This document shows, one piece after another, positions 38,108-50,461 of a stretch of DNA of 64,000 nt (position 1 is the first letter of the stretch; each line of letters begins with the position of its first letter). The stretch comes from Vanilla planifolia (taxonomy: Eukaryota > Streptophyta > Magnoliopsida > Asparagales > Orchidaceae). Location of the stretch: the NCBI GenBank assembly GCA_023846275.1, contig CM043874.1, forward strand, positions 21,509,130-21,573,129, read 5' to 3'. Below the pieces are notes generated by a model, which was given only the letters and a program-made list of their open reading frames with translations, did not search any database and was not told the origin of the DNA. The position numbers and the translations under genes were made by a program.

Positions 38108-38652
38108 TAATAATCAACAAATGAAGAAAGGACTTGTGAAGTCAACTCAAAAACGTTAGATTGAATAAAAAGAAGATTCACTATGCATCAAAATAGTAAA
38201 GTGATTGTAATCATTTACTTTTTTTCTCTTAAAAAAAGTGCAATGATATTAAAAATTAGGTGTTAATTATTAGAATATCAAAAATCTTTTCATAAACTCA
38301 TAGATAACTATTTATAACCATATGAAATAAGAGAATAAATAAAAATAGTTAATAAAATTATTGAACTCTCTATAAGTTTTGATACTTATAAGACATATAA
38401 CATTTTATTAAACTAGCCTTGAATTCTAAAGGCTCTACTTTAGGCAATTAATAGTCTCAATTCAACATGAGCATTGGCTAACAATGATTAGGTGATAATC
38501 AAAACTAGACAAAGTAGAGCTTAAAGGTTGAATCTAAAAATAGTTTTGAATGTTTGTCAAAAAATGGATGAGGACAATTAAGGGTGCATAGCTATGTCTG
38601 AAAATTCAAAAATGGGATTGCCATATGTCATCAATTTAATCATTATAAGGTC
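37471..38652. repeat. 625-bp tandem duplication with an (AT)n tract at the junction
   Basis: The two units begin GATGTAAT at 37479 and 38104 and stay alignable to the end (TAATCAYTATARG near 38034 and 38650). Shared blocks include CAACAAATGAAGAAAGGACTT, CTAGCCTTGAATTCTAAAGG and TGCATAGCTATGTCTGAAAA. Each unit is preceded by an AT dinucleotide run, short before the first and 70 bp long before the second. The copies differ by many point changes, so this is a real, moderately old duplication and not an assembly echo. Confidence 0.9.
38034..38103. repeat. (AT)35 microsatellite
   Basis: An uninterrupted AT run of 70 bp sits between the two 625-bp units. A perfect AT tract of this length can form a cruciform and is prone to length change. 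Confidence 0.95.
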
Positions 38653-39879
38653 TACATAGTTACGTATGTGTGTTTATATAGGTATGCATGTATGTATATG
38701 TATATAAATTTTGCCATAAGATAAAGGTTATGTTTCTGTTAGTGACAATGTGACTTATCCTAGGGAAAAAAACTAAATGAAGCACAATAAAAATTTTGAA
38801 TCTATGATAAATAATTCTAAGTTGTGCAAGTGCTAAAACATTGGCAACATTATCTACTACCAAGAGAATTTATATTGTGTTTTGATCAAGTCCCAATGTA
38901 CATGATAAATGGATCTACTTTTTACAAGACTATATTTTTGTGCTAAAACAAGGAGTTGGAACTAGAAGAAACTAATAGATGCACTCACTTGTGTATATAG
39001 TATTTAATAATATCGAAACTCATAAGCCTAAATGACTATTAGATTTTGATGATAACAAATATTCTAAGTACTTTATTTTGATGATCTAATATATTTATAT
39101 AGTGCATTCTTCAAGTTACTAATTAAGCAGATAGATTTGGTGATTATTATACCATAGATTGGATTAAAACTTAAGCAAAACTTCTAAAATTCATTAAGTT
39201 GCTGAAGGACATGAAGAATGAACAAAAAACTTCGAGGAATATCTAAGTTCATAATCTATTATAGAACTTATGTAAAGAATATGATGATGTTTATCTTCTA
39301 ATGATCAAGAGTTTATGCATACACTGCAGCAATAATCATACACTTACATTTATGTATGCACTTAGGTTGAGCTTAATAGTTCAAGATTAGAAAAATAAGA
39401 TTAATAGCTTCACGAGTGTTTAAATTAACAAATTCTTATTTTCACAAATAAAATTTGTGAATTGCATGAGGATTACATTAGACATCAAAATCATGCATTG
39501 GTTTGGTAAGGTTTCATAAGCAAATTATGACACCACAAGATTGGCATGAAGCCATGCCTAAGAAGGACCTTTCTTAAAAGCATTCTTTCCTTCATTGAGA
39601 CCTTTCCCAAATACTTAAATTATCATTTTGATTACAACCTTTTAGAAATTTGCATTTTTATCGTCTACCAATAGATTTAACTTTAAACTTCACAAAAGAA
39701 AAAACATGTGATTTTGATAAAAAAATTTAAAAATTCATAAATAAAAAATTCTAAAATTATTTTTTCTCAAATTAGTGTTTTTTTTTTGAAAGGTTTCATA
39801 TTTTTTGACCTTTTGGTAGCATTTTAAATAATTGTTTTATGTTTGGTTCTTTTTTTACAATTCATCCCACCCTAAACCT
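38653..39879. other. AT-rich intergenic DNA
   Basis: No gene recognised. The right end may include the 3' part of the Ty3/gypsy relic that follows. Confidence 0.35.
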
Positions 39880-40823
39880 TTGACGTGTTAAACTTCTATC
39901 CTTATAGTAACTTCATCCTCAAATTTATTTATAAAACAAGATACTTTTTCTAATTCTCTTTCTCCAGTTCCTAAGTTGCTTACCTTTCTATTTGATTAGC
40001 ACATTGAAATTGACCACTAAAATAATTATTTTCTTTAGTTGCTTGGGTTTCCCTTACTAGTTACCTTATTGGTTTATCTTTATACCTTAAATTTAGTTAT
40101 ACCTTCATATTTCTTGGGTCATACTCTACCATATGGGTAGGATTTAGTAAATATATTAAATAGAAAACAATTTTCCTTGGATTTGGTTGCCCTAAACAAA
40201 TCTCATAACTCCTTTTATAGATTTTATTTTGAGAAACATGTGTTGCTCTTCTTCATGGAATTCACCTTTTTATTTTTGCATGATAATATTTCTTTTAGTG
40301 ATTTATGCCCATTGAATCCTTTTCTTAGTTACTGGAACCTTCTTTGTGATCTCAAATCTTATTTCTTATTTTACTAATAATTTTTTTGATTTCTCGTACC
40401 ATCATAATGATGATTGATATTATATCCTATATAATACCTCATAAGATGCCATTTCAATATTTGCTTGATAATTATTATTGTATGCAAATTTTATTAGAAG
40501 AAAATACATATCCCAATTCTCTTCAAACTATAATATACACAATCTCAATACGTCTTCTAATATTTTAATTGTCCCTTTAGTTTGACTCTCAATTTAAGGG
40601 TAGAATGTTGCGTAGAATTTCAACTATATACTGAAGGAATCTTGTATATTCCTCCAAAACTGTGATGAGAACTTGGATTTTCTATTTCATACAAAAGGTT
40701 TTAAGGTACCATGTAGTCTCATTATTTGTCTTACATAAATTTGAGTTGATTTCTATATGGAGTACATAGTTTTAATAAATAAGAAGTGTGTGATGTTGGC
40801 TAGATTATCTTATTGATATGTAA
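39880..40823 (-). mobile_element. Ty3/gypsy relic, distal part: integrase core
   Basis: Minus-strand frames, broken by stops, read in order: a VDRLTKSAHF-like start (about 40820-40780), IYVRQIMRLHG, a degenerate SDRDPKF region with SQFWRNIQ, and near 40620-40552 STFYP (stop) IESQTKGTIKILEDVLR. The last matches the integrase STAYHPQTDGQTE motif, with the catalytic Glu region degraded. The N-terminal part of the same integrase continues at 46.0-46.3 kb, on the other side of a LINE. Confidence 0.65.
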
Positions 40824-43800
40824 CTGATAAAGATTGTTAGGAGTGTGAATTGAGTAGGAAAAGAATTCTAGTGTTCTCATTAGTGAATTTTCAATGTAGT
40901 CCTTTGTGTCAAGTAAGTCCCCCCTCCTCTTAAGAATTAATCATTAGGTGTTTGCTCTTAGGAATACTAGCCTCAAAAGAAAATCCTCATGGTGAAATAA
41001 GAGAGGGAACTCCACTCCTAATCGATCTTTTCAAATTCATGTACTAAAATGGCACCCTAACTTCCAACTGGACTATGAACTCTTATAGGATCTAGTATTG
41101 ATTTTGTTAGAGCATCTTCCCATTCATCTTTTAAAAAGCTGTCACTTTACTCGATTAGTTTAGCCATTGCAACTCTACACAAATTGGGTTAGTACCATCA
41201 ATTTATTTAAACTGTATTTTGCTAAAGCATCTATAGAGGTAGCCTAGTGAAAGATCTCATAACTTGCATTAAAATCTCAAAAACAAAAGGAAGCAACAAT
41301 GGCTTCTGGCAAAAAGTAGTGTAACTTATCAAGCCATTTTGAAGAAGTAGCAAATAAGACATAGCTTATAGCATTACAAAAAACACAATAATAATAAATT
41401 TCATAATAAATTATCAAGTGATACTTTAAATGATCAAAACCCTCTGAAATCTCTCCATAGATCCTTTTAATGCAAAGGCTCTAGAGATACAACAACTCTA
41501 AGCTAATAAAGAAATCCCAACAAGTCAATCATCAATTGTTGAAAAGGCTCTAGAACAAAAGGAAATTCAAGTGTTAAATGATACAAGTAACGAGGTTTTT
41601 CATCGATTCACAAAGGTGAAAATTTAGGCTCTAGAATGTAGTCACCCTATTCATTAAATCTTAGATTATTACAATAATCAAAGTAAAAAATAATATAAAA
41701 AATAAAAAGAATGCTTCCTAATCAAACATTGAAGCTGTTCAGAAAAACTTTGCAATATAATGTTATTTAGTCACTTAAAGCCTTCATTAAGGGCTTGTAA
41801 GGAAGAGCTTTGGTTCTAAATCTTTTTTGGCTTGATCAAGAATGATTCACACTTGCATCTTAAAGGAGAATAAGAAAAAAAAGAAATAAAAAGAGACCTA
41901 ATAAAATAAGAAATCCTAAAGGTACAAGAAGAAGCTCCTTAAACGCTTAAATGGCTAAAAGCTCAAACTATCATATCTAATTTTCTTCGTTAGAGCTTGA
42001 AGGGACAGTGAGAAAAGAAGTGATAAATCACCTTAAATTTCTTATAAAATTTCACAAGATATCTCCAATAGCTTTGATGGAACTCATAGCAAGTAAAAAG
42101 TAGTTAGACCTTCTTAAAAGTAAACTAATTTTTTACTTCTATGAATGTAACTCGTTGAATAAAATATTGGTGCTTTTGAAAAAGGATTTCTCTTATCAAG
42201 TTGTGCATAATGAAGTCCAATTTATACACCTTTTAGTAAAAAACAAAGATTGGAATGCTTATGTGTGTTGTTCCTTTGTGTATGTAAAGTGTCTTTTCAT
42301 TGACAAAAAGAATCTATGGAATGATCTCATATCAATTGCTAATCCTTCCAACATATCTTGGCTGGTTGGCGAAGGCTTAAAAGTTATTATCACATTAGCT
42401 GAATACAGAGGTTACTCTACTTCTAAGCTTCGTCCCATTAGAGAGTTTGCATAATCTAAAGACTACAATACACTTAAAGCTTCCTTTTTTGGGAAGTTGC
42501 TTTACTTTGGGTGCAACGAATGATAGATGAGTTTGGAAAGGAATAGATCAAGCCCTTGTAAATTAGGATTGGTTAAATTGCTTCCTTTTATAACAATAAA
42601 AACCTCAACAAAACTCAATTTGATCATGCTTCTCTACTTCTACACTTCCTTAAGGAGACATTTTTCACTCTAGATGGTTCAAGTTTTAGAATGTATGGAC
42701 AAGCAATTATGATTTTTTGTCTACTATGGAGCAAAACTAAAAACTTTTTGTTGTGAGTTATGGCATGAGGTCACTAGAATTTCAATTAAAATGCCTTAAA
42801 AGTTGTATTAAAGAATGGAACAAATCAAAGTTTGGCAATAGTTTTGGTACATTATGGTCTATAGAAGAACAAGTCACTCAAAAAGAGAGGTAGTTTAAGG
42901 ATTCTCAGTTGAACTTTTTAGAAACTCAAGATCATCCTCTCTCCTCTATTAAAGCTAAGGAGGAACAATATTATCAAAAAGTTGGAGTTAGATAGTTAAG
43001 AGAAGGTGAAAGCAACATTAAATTCTTCCATACAATCATTACGGATAAGCAAAACAAATTTAAAATTCAAAGGATTAAGTACTCCTTTGATAATTAGAGT
43101 ATAGAAGAAGGGAAAAAAACAGAGATAACAATCCAATATTTTTAGCTCCTTTTATCAAAATATCTTGGGATTAAAAATTCTTTTATTATTGACTCAATCT
43201 CCCCTCTTATATCTTTAGAGAATAATCAAACCATATTACAAGAGGTGATCATGGAACAAATTAAACATATTTTCTTTCAGAAAAAAAAACTCAAAGAGTT
43301 CCAAGTCTTGATAAATTTATTAGGATCTTTTTTACACACTACTAAGACGTAATTGCAAAGGATTTTTTGGCATGCTTCCCAATGCCTAGAGAAATTTTTA
43401 GTGCTAATTTAGTTCTAATTTCCAAAAATGAAAATCCAATAATATTTAATGAGTTTATGCTTAGAGAAATTTTTAGTGCTAATTTAGTTCTAATTCCCAA
43501 AAATGAAAATCCAATAATATTTAATGAGTTTATGCCTATATGCTTGTGCAATTTCACTAAGAAAGTGTTTTCTAAATAATTGCTTACTAGGTTAAAAAAA
43601 TTTCTTACAACCCTAATATCACCTAAACAATTAGGTTTATGAAGAATAGAGACATCACAATGAATATCCTCTAAGCACAAGAATTGGTGAATGTTATTAA
43701 CAAAAAGCTTAGTGGTCACAATTACATAAGCAAACTTGATATTAAAAGTGCATTTGATGGGGTCTTAGGATTTTCTAAGACAGACTCTCTTTAAGTTCAA

Positions 43801-45985
43801 CTTTGAGAATAAATTCAGCAAGTTGATCTTGAACAACCTTAATAGCAGCTAGTTTTCCATCATAATAAATAGAAATAGTAATGGGTTTTTCCAGGCTTCT
43901 CATGGTCTCAAGTAAGGTAGTTCTTTATCCCCTCTTCTTTTCATTCTATTTATTGATATCTTCAATCATGGATTGAAAAACCCCTTTAGTTAAGGCAAAG
44001 TTTCAAATTATGCACTTCTTATAGGTTGCTAGATCATATTACTTTTGAGCTTTACAAATGACTTTGTTATATTCATAAAGGAAGATAAGAAATTAATCAC
44101 AAACATAAACAGATTTCTTCTAAAATTCCAAAGTATTTTGAACTTAAAAATCAATCCACAAGAGAGTTTTTTCATATGCAACAAAAAAATCAAATTGGGG
44201 CAAGCAAGAGTCCTTAACTAGTTATTGGGTTTTTTAGAAGAGCAATTTTCTTATAAGCTATATTGAAAGTATTCTTATCAAGATTAAGACAAAGATAATA
44301 CATTTTTAGCATTTGATAGAGAAGACCAGAAATTGGTTGTTTGGCAAAAATGCCTACTTTCAATGGGATTAAGGTTTGTACTCATTAAGAACATGCTTAC
44401 ATCGATCCCAAGGCATTCATGATGGTTGCTTGCTCACCACAAAAAATATTTAAAGGAATAAAAAGAATTATGAGTGGATTTACGTGGGGAGATTTAAAGC
44501 AAAATCATGTCATCATAAGATCAAGTGGAGTAAAGTTTGTCTACCCTTCAAAAAAAATGGTTTGGGTTTAAAGAAGCTCGAGAAGGTAACGGTAGAATTC
44601 AATACTAAGTTTTATTGGAAGGCCCACACCTCCAACTCACTATGGGTTTCTATATGCAAGAAAATAATATTCAAGAAAAAGAGAAAAAAACATTCTTGGT
44701 AACCTAGAATCATACAAAAGAGCTCAAGCAAATTGCTACAAAATGCATGAATTTATTTGAAGTAATTAGTTCTACCTGTTGAACGCTTACAACGGATGGG
44801 AAATTCAACACCAAATCAATCTCAAAAATGCTTAGAAGAAAAGGATTCATTCTAAAATTAGGAAGATAATTTACAACAACAACAATTCATTGAATGATTT
44901 TATTTTAAAGTGAAGGATTCTCAAAAATTTGTTGTCTTTTTTAGAGACCTTATGTAAGCTTAACTTTTAGCTAGCTAATAAATGCTCATTTTATGCAAAT
45001 GTTAATATATTGGATCATACTTTCATTGGCTATTATACATCAAGTTAAGCTTGGAGTGTTTTTTTACAAAGTGCTTGGAAATTCAAAGTGTGAAATTAAA
45101 TAACATGCATCAAATGCTATAGCATTGGAGGAGAAATATTTCTAACAATCTTGCACGAGGTGAAGTCATACAATTATTGTCCTCATTCATTTGTTAGAAC
45201 ATTTGGAAGGCATAAAATTTGAGATTGTTTGAGGAGTACAATTCATTCATAAACACCATGATAATTAAAATTTTATGCAAATATTATAGTACATTTTGGT
45301 GCTTTTCTTTGACGTAAGCTTTCCTATTAGATTCTCAAATTATTCAACTTTGGTTAGTCCCTCCCTTCTCAAAGATTAAATGTAGGAATATTAAAATTAG
45401 TCAATGAAAATCTCTTCCCTCAAACTTCCTAAAAATTGAATATTGATGGGCTAGCTCATGGAAATATGGGTTCTATAAGTTATTTTAATATTATTTGCAA
45501 TAATTTGGGTCAAGCACCAAAATCTTTCTCTACATTCATCAATATTAAGTTGAACATAGAAGCAGATGGATTAACTATGTTATTGGAGAAATGGATTGCA
45601 AAACTATTCCAAATTTAGTGCATTGCAATGTGCTTAATCCATGGAGGATGCTAAAAAATATGCAATACATTAAAATATTGTTCAACTTTCAAATGATTCA
45701 ATTTCAACATATTTATAGGGAGGGTAACGAAGTGGCAAATAATTTACCTCAATTGGCTAACAATAGCCTTCAATCCAACATCTTTAACTCACAAAAAAAT
45801 CCTAAATTTCTATAGTACTCTCATGAAGATGGATTGTATCTAGTGCTCTTATCTAAGAACAAGATACATAACAAAACCAATTCATCAAAAGTATAATACA
45901 TATGGGTATAAGGACTTAGTGTTATGTATTTTAAATACTGTAAACTTTTTCAATATGTAATAAAAGCATATCTATCTATTAAAAA
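40824..45985 (+). mobile_element. Decayed, nearly full-length LINE inserted in the Ty3/gypsy integrase
   Basis: Plus-strand relics follow ORF2 order. The endonuclease end is at 42155-42454 (NISWLVGEGLKVIITLAEYRG, cf. PWLVGGDFN). The inter-domain helix follows near 42800-43080, with REGESNIKFFH. Reverse transcriptase is at 43500-44070 (FMPICLCNFTKKVFSK; SKLDIKSAFDGV near 43725; GSSLSPLLFILFIDIF near 43920; the catalytic FADD changed to FTND at 44051-44062). HKIKWSKVCLPFKKNGLGL lies near 44510, and an RNase H relic at 45430-45815 (NIDGLAHGNMG, HIYREGNEVAN). Flanks at about 40795-40823 and 45986-46012 look like a diverged target duplication (TTGGCTAGATTATCTTATTGAT versus CTGGTTAGCTTATTAGTGAT). 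Stops and frameshifts are frequent, so it is dead. Confidence 0.75.
43387..43536 (+). repeat. 75-bp in-frame tandem duplication inside the LINE reverse transcriptase
   Basis: TAGAGAAATTTTTAGTGC starts at 43387 and again at 43462. The unit ends with TTTAATGAGTTTATGC both times. The copies differ at very few positions (a T/C change in CTAATTYCC), so the duplication is far younger than the LINE's own decay. Confidence 0.92.
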
Positions 45986-45999
45986 TTGCTGGTTAGCTT

Positions 46000-48700
46000 A
46001 TTAGTGATTACCTATAATGCATCATGCCCTTGGTTGGTTCTACAAATACAAACCACAAAACTCATAGAAGTCTCTATATAAGAATAAAAAGGGATTATAA
46101 AAAACCAAGTGACTTTTGATGTTCTCCTTTAACATATTAATTGATCAAGCATTTGCTTACATAATCCTAAATATACTTTTTGATATCAAGCCAATATAAG
46201 TTTTTATTTATATCTTGATACATCTTTATCATTCTAGAATATACAAAACACCAGATTCCATGTGCATCATATAGTAAAATTTTCTTCTATTATTCCTTTG
46301 TAGGAATGCACATCCTACTTCTTAATAGAGAATTCCATTATCCTCATTCAAATTGCAATCTCTCTCTTACACTACCAAAATTTTTTCTATGATTTTTTAT
46401 GCTTCCTTGATGTTGACTTGAAACTCTTTGAGATCTTATAACTAATTTGGTGTAATTGCCAATTATGCAAAGTTTCTCTTATTTGATAAGACATGGTATT
46501 CAAACCTGGTTGATTATCTTTCATGCATAATTATTCTTCTTCCAAATTTGATACCATACTATTTAAACTTGCCCTTTAACTTAGATCTTCTACCACCATG
46601 TTGTCTTTTCTAAGATGTTAGATGATCGTTATGTTACAATCCTTAACCAATTTAAGCCATCTCTTTTATATCAAATTTAATTCCTTTTAAGAAAACATGT
46701 AGTGGTTAGAATATATCAGATGTTTTATCTCATATTAGTAATGTCTCTATATTTTAATGTAAAGATTGATACAACTAATACTAACTCATGGATAAGATAA
46801 TTCTTTTCTTGATGTCATAATTGCCAGAAAACATATGCTATAAGCTTATTGTTGTGCATTAGAAGCCTTAAAAAGATGCATCAATATATACTTAAAAATC
46901 TTCATTACTTTTAAGTAAAACTAACTTCAATGCTGAAATAAGTTTCTTTTAAGTGTTTGAAAGATATTTTGACATTTACATAGCCTTAGTTCCATTCAAA
47001 AGGAACCATCTTTTGAATCAACATTATCAAGAGTACAACCTTCAACAAGCTTTCTATAATACCCATCTAATTGTAGAAAACTTCTGATTTGTGCGACGTT
47101 TGTCTGTCGAGGCTAATCAGCCACTACTACAACCTTTTGCTAAATGCATAAATACTATTGCAATGATAATCATATGTCCCAAAATGGGACACTTGATAAT
47201 CAAAAACTACATTTAGAGAGCTTAATATATAATTTTTATTTTTAAACCTTTATAGTATATTCAAGCTTAAAGCATATTCCTTTGCATCCTTAAAATAGTT
47301 TAGAATATCATAGATAAATATAATGAATAAAAATATTCAATCATCACATGAAAATTCAATTCATCAAGTCATAAATGTAGCCATAGCATTTGTTAAATCA
47401 AAAGAAAGTACCAAAACTCATAATGACCATGCTTAGTCCTAAAGGCTATCATTTGAATGTCTTTCCTTTTTTGTTTTTAATTACTAATATATAGATCATA
47501 AATTAATCTTTGAAAAGATATCTTTTAATTGCAATTGATCAAAGAGAAAATTTATCCTTGATAAATGATATTTATTCTTTATTTTAATATGATCTAGTTC
47601 CTTGTAATCTATGCACATGCATAAACTTTCATCCTTTTTTTGACAAATAGAATTGTTGGTCTTCATAGTGAGGCATTTGGTTTACTAAATCCTTTGTCAA
47701 ACATTTCCTATAGCTGAGTATTCTTTTCTTGAAGTTTCATTAGCATCATCCTATAAAGTACCTTTAATATTAGGTCAACTCTTGGCATCAAATCAATACC
47801 AAACTTAGTTTCCTTATTAAGAGGTAAACTTAACAATTCCTCAAAGAATACCTCCACATAGTCACACAATATAGGAATATCCTATAATTGAGGTTCTATT
47901 TTATTAGTTTCTTGTATTAATATGAAATAACACTTGCAATCATTTTATACCAATTCCTTTACTTTCAATGTAGAAATATGGGAAGCCTTTTAGCCCTCAC
48001 CACACTAAATAACTTTGGGATTATAAACCATAAAAATTTTCATCCTTTTTTTGGCAACCAATGATAACTCTATTGGTTACCAACCAATCCATCCCTAATA
48101 TCATGCCAAATTCCTATAAGTTGATAATAATCAATTAGTATTTGAAAGATTTTTCATTAATTTCAATATATTCATGTAACTAATTACTTTGACATCCTCT
48201 CTAATAAGTAATTTAACAAATAATAAGATACCTAAAATAGAAAAATCCACTAATATGGATTCAACCAAGGTAGTAGATATGAATGAATGCAGTTCTTCAT
48301 AATAGAAAAAACTTCTACATATTTTTGTTGTAATATTAAGGTACCTACAAAAACATTAAGAGATGATAAAGATTCCTTCTTTGTAGTTGCATAAATCCAT
48401 GCTTGAGTCATTTGAGGTTGAGTTATTAAAATTTATTATCCATTTAATTAGTGAATATAATTGGGTCCTTCAATAATAGAACCCTAAGAACATAATCTTT
48501 ATCACAAGTGTTTCCAACACCAATATATTTTCTTATTAAACATGGATGGTTTGTAGAGCATTGTGTAGTATTCTTATAAGCAAACAATTTGATTATGTTC
48601 TTGTTGCATTCACCCTAGTTATACTTTTCATAAGTTATACATTTTGTCTTCTCCAATATTCTTGATCTTTATGAAGTGTATGATCTTAATTCAGTTGTTG
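46000..48700 (-). mobile_element. Ty3/gypsy relic, proximal part: gag zinc knuckle to integrase
   Basis: Minus-strand relics run from high to low coordinates in gypsy order. A zinc knuckle trace lies near 48643-48603 (C-I-T-Y...GEC). The protease end MILGMDWL is near 48116-48081. Reverse transcriptase has KDESLCMCIDYKELD near 47640-47590, a degraded GLRTKHGHYEF block near 47450, and FIYDIL near 47320-47300 where FIDD is expected, so the first catalytic Asp is lost. A connection block lies near 47100-47010. RNase H shows YASRQLxxxExxY-like remains near 46870-46800. The integrase zinc-binding region follows near 46330-46100 (KMYQDINKN, YWLDIKKY), then GHDAL near 46030. It is broken by many stops. 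The integrase core continues at 40.8-39.9 kb beyond the LINE. Confidence 0.7.
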
Positions 48701-48962
48701 TCACCATCTTAAATTTCTACCAACCCCATAATGGAAATCTCCTTTTCCTTCTTCTAAATGCTTAGTCTCCAAGTGGCTTGATCTCATTCTTTTATCATGC
48801 AACCTATATTAACATCTTAGTCTCCATAGTGGCTTGAATGAAGTGAATTAAATTAATACCATGATGCTCCTTTTAAAATCTCTTAAACCTTTTTAAACAT
48901 GTATTTTTTTTCTCAATGATCACCATCATTGGTACATGCTTAACTAGTATAAAGAAGGATGA
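48701..48962. other. AT-rich DNA left of the young chromovirus
   Basis: Probably decayed gag or leader of the minus-strand gypsy relic; nothing readable. Confidence 0.3.
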
Positions 48963-48967
48963 TTACT
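48963..48967. repeat. Left target-site duplication TTACT
   Basis: The 5 bases TTACT directly precede the 5' LTR and are repeated directly after the 3' LTR at 56434-56438, as expected for Ty3/gypsy integration. Confidence 0.95.
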
Positions 48968-49119
48968 TGGTGCGGGCACCAGTTACATTCGAGACTTTCG
49001 ACGCGCCCAATCCCGTCAGGCACGATATAGCTCGAGGGATTTATTTTTGTGCAGGGTCAATTTGGAGCTCGAAAATAAAATCTATGCTCAAAAACGGACT
49101 TTTAAAACATCAAGACACT

Positions 49120-49500
49120 CACCGGCGACTCAGGTCCCACCGCCCCGCCGAACGCCGTCCGTCCGCCGCCGTCCGCCGGCAGTCCGCTGGCCGCCGCCCA
49201 ACAGCAGCTCCGCAGGCGCGCGCGCGCGCGCTCAGCCAGGACCGCGGCGCGCCCCCGCGCGCGGGTACCGCACCATCGGCGCGACGGCCCCTGCGGGCCG
49301 CCAGCAACCCGTCCGCCTCCGATCGGGTCACCGCGGTCGGTATCGGGTCCGCCCGTCCCGATTATGCTTTCGGGTCACCCGCCCGCCCTCGCGGGTCGGC
49401 GCGACCCGAACTCCGCCGCACCCGCCCACGCCACGCCGAAAGCGCCGACAGCAGTGCCCCCCCCCATATGCGCGGCGCACATGCGACAGCTCAAACGCCC
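49120..49500. other. CpG-dense GC-rich block in the 5' LTR
   Basis: A stretch of about 380 bp with very high GC and many CpG dinucleotides, including an almost pure (GC)n run at 49216-49231 and a C9 run near 49457. It contrasts sharply with both the AT-rich genome around it and the rest of the LTR. It lies upstream of the TATA box, in the U3 position. The same block is at about 55248-55628 in the 3' LTR. Confidence 0.9.
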
Positions 49501-49574
49501 CATTGTAAGTTCTAATTAAGTTTGGAAGCAGCTTATTTTAAGGCTTTTATGTATTTTTGTACCCTTAGGCTCCC

Positions 49575-49581
49575 TATAAAA
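49575..49581 (+). promoter_or_regulatory. TATA box of the 5' LTR promoter
   Basis: CCCTATAAAAGGGG is a strong plant TATA context and lies about 730 bp before the LTR end. Transcription would start about 25-35 bp downstream, fixing the U3/R boundary near 49605-49615. Confidence 0.8.
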
Positions 49582-50271
49582 GGGGAGGCCTACCCTTATG
49601 TTTTAGAGGACGCTTAGTGAATGAGAATTTGTGTTTTCTTGCATCTTGTTGAGAGCTCAAGTGTGAGTGCATCAAGAACTTCGACGTGCTGATTCGTCGA
49701 GGCTCCGATACTGGAAGGAGGGGTGTGAGGCCCAAGCGGTGAGACGCCGTGCCAGTCCATCAACCATTCTGAAGCAATTTCTTAGCGCATCACCCACGAA
49801 ACGCAAGTCAACTTCCGTACTAATGGTACCCTCGGAAACTTCCCGCCACTTCCCTTACTTGACGTGTTTCCTTCGCGGATTTTGGATTTCCTCGCTGTTC
49901 ACTTTCCTACTATCCGATTTTCTTCGTTGCCTCTGGTTCACTCTTTTCGCGTACAACTTACTTCGTTATCCTCGAAACTAGTGTTGATTAGTTCGATCAT
50001 CCGACTCTTAATTCTGTGTTGAGCGATCTTTCAAAATTTTATTTTTCGAGATCGGTATTATTAACCCATCCCGAGTACCCCGTGTCTGCGCCGTCGAGAG
50101 GTAGCGGGCCTAGCATACGGAGCAACCTCTGTGTTGCCCACGGTCCCCTCTTGGCTAGGATCGCCTTGGACGGGTGTCTCAAGCGTGTTACCTTTTTCGA
50201 AATTTCACGTAACTTCCCACAAGTTTTCTTTATTTCCCTAAAAGTTTGCAGGTTAATCGCTTGTATTGCTC

Positions 50272-50277
50272 AATAAA
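50272..50277 (+). terminator. Polyadenylation signal AATAAA in the 5' LTR
   Basis: AATAAA in GCTCAATAAACAAA near the LTR end. The functional copy is the one in the 3' LTR (56402-56407). Confidence 0.5.
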
Positions 50278-50306
50278 CAAAAGCTTAAATCCGTCCGGCA
50301 TCAAAT

Positions 50307-50318
50307 TGGTATCAGGGC
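50307..50318 (+). other. Primer-binding site for initiator tRNA-Met
   Basis: TGGTATCAGGGC matches TGGTATCAGAGC, the complement of the plant initiator tRNA-Met 3' end, at 11 of 12 bases. It starts three bases after the 5' LTR. Confidence 0.9.
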
Positions 50319-50461
50319 ACGGTTGTGCTAGTGCATCGCTGACGGCCAAAACTGAATTGCTATTTCTTTTATTTCGCTTGAAATTAAAGTTTTATTAAAA
50401 TCCAAAAAAAAAAAAAAAGTGAAGAGTAAAGAGTAGTTTTGTTTTTGGGCACACACAATAC

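Larger units (their letters stand above)
48968..50303 (+). repeat. 5' LTR of the chromovirus
   Basis: It begins TGGTGCGGGCACC and ends CCGGCATCA. It contains a CpG-dense GC-rich block (about 49120-49500), a TATA box at 49575 and an AATAAA signal at 50272. Long GC-rich frames on both strands in the block are compositional, not genes. Confidence 0.97.

Noticed and set aside
37471-38652. The 625-bp duplication as the LTR pair of a small element
   Set aside because: The units are directly adjacent with only an AT tract between, and lack TG...CA ends, a primer site and a target duplication.
48916-49515. Long Arg/Pro/Ala-rich reading frames in the 5' LTR, with twins at 55070-55649 in the 3' LTR
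   Set aside because: They arise from the CpG-rich block, exist in several frames on both strands, and are cut by the LTR boundary. Composition explains them.
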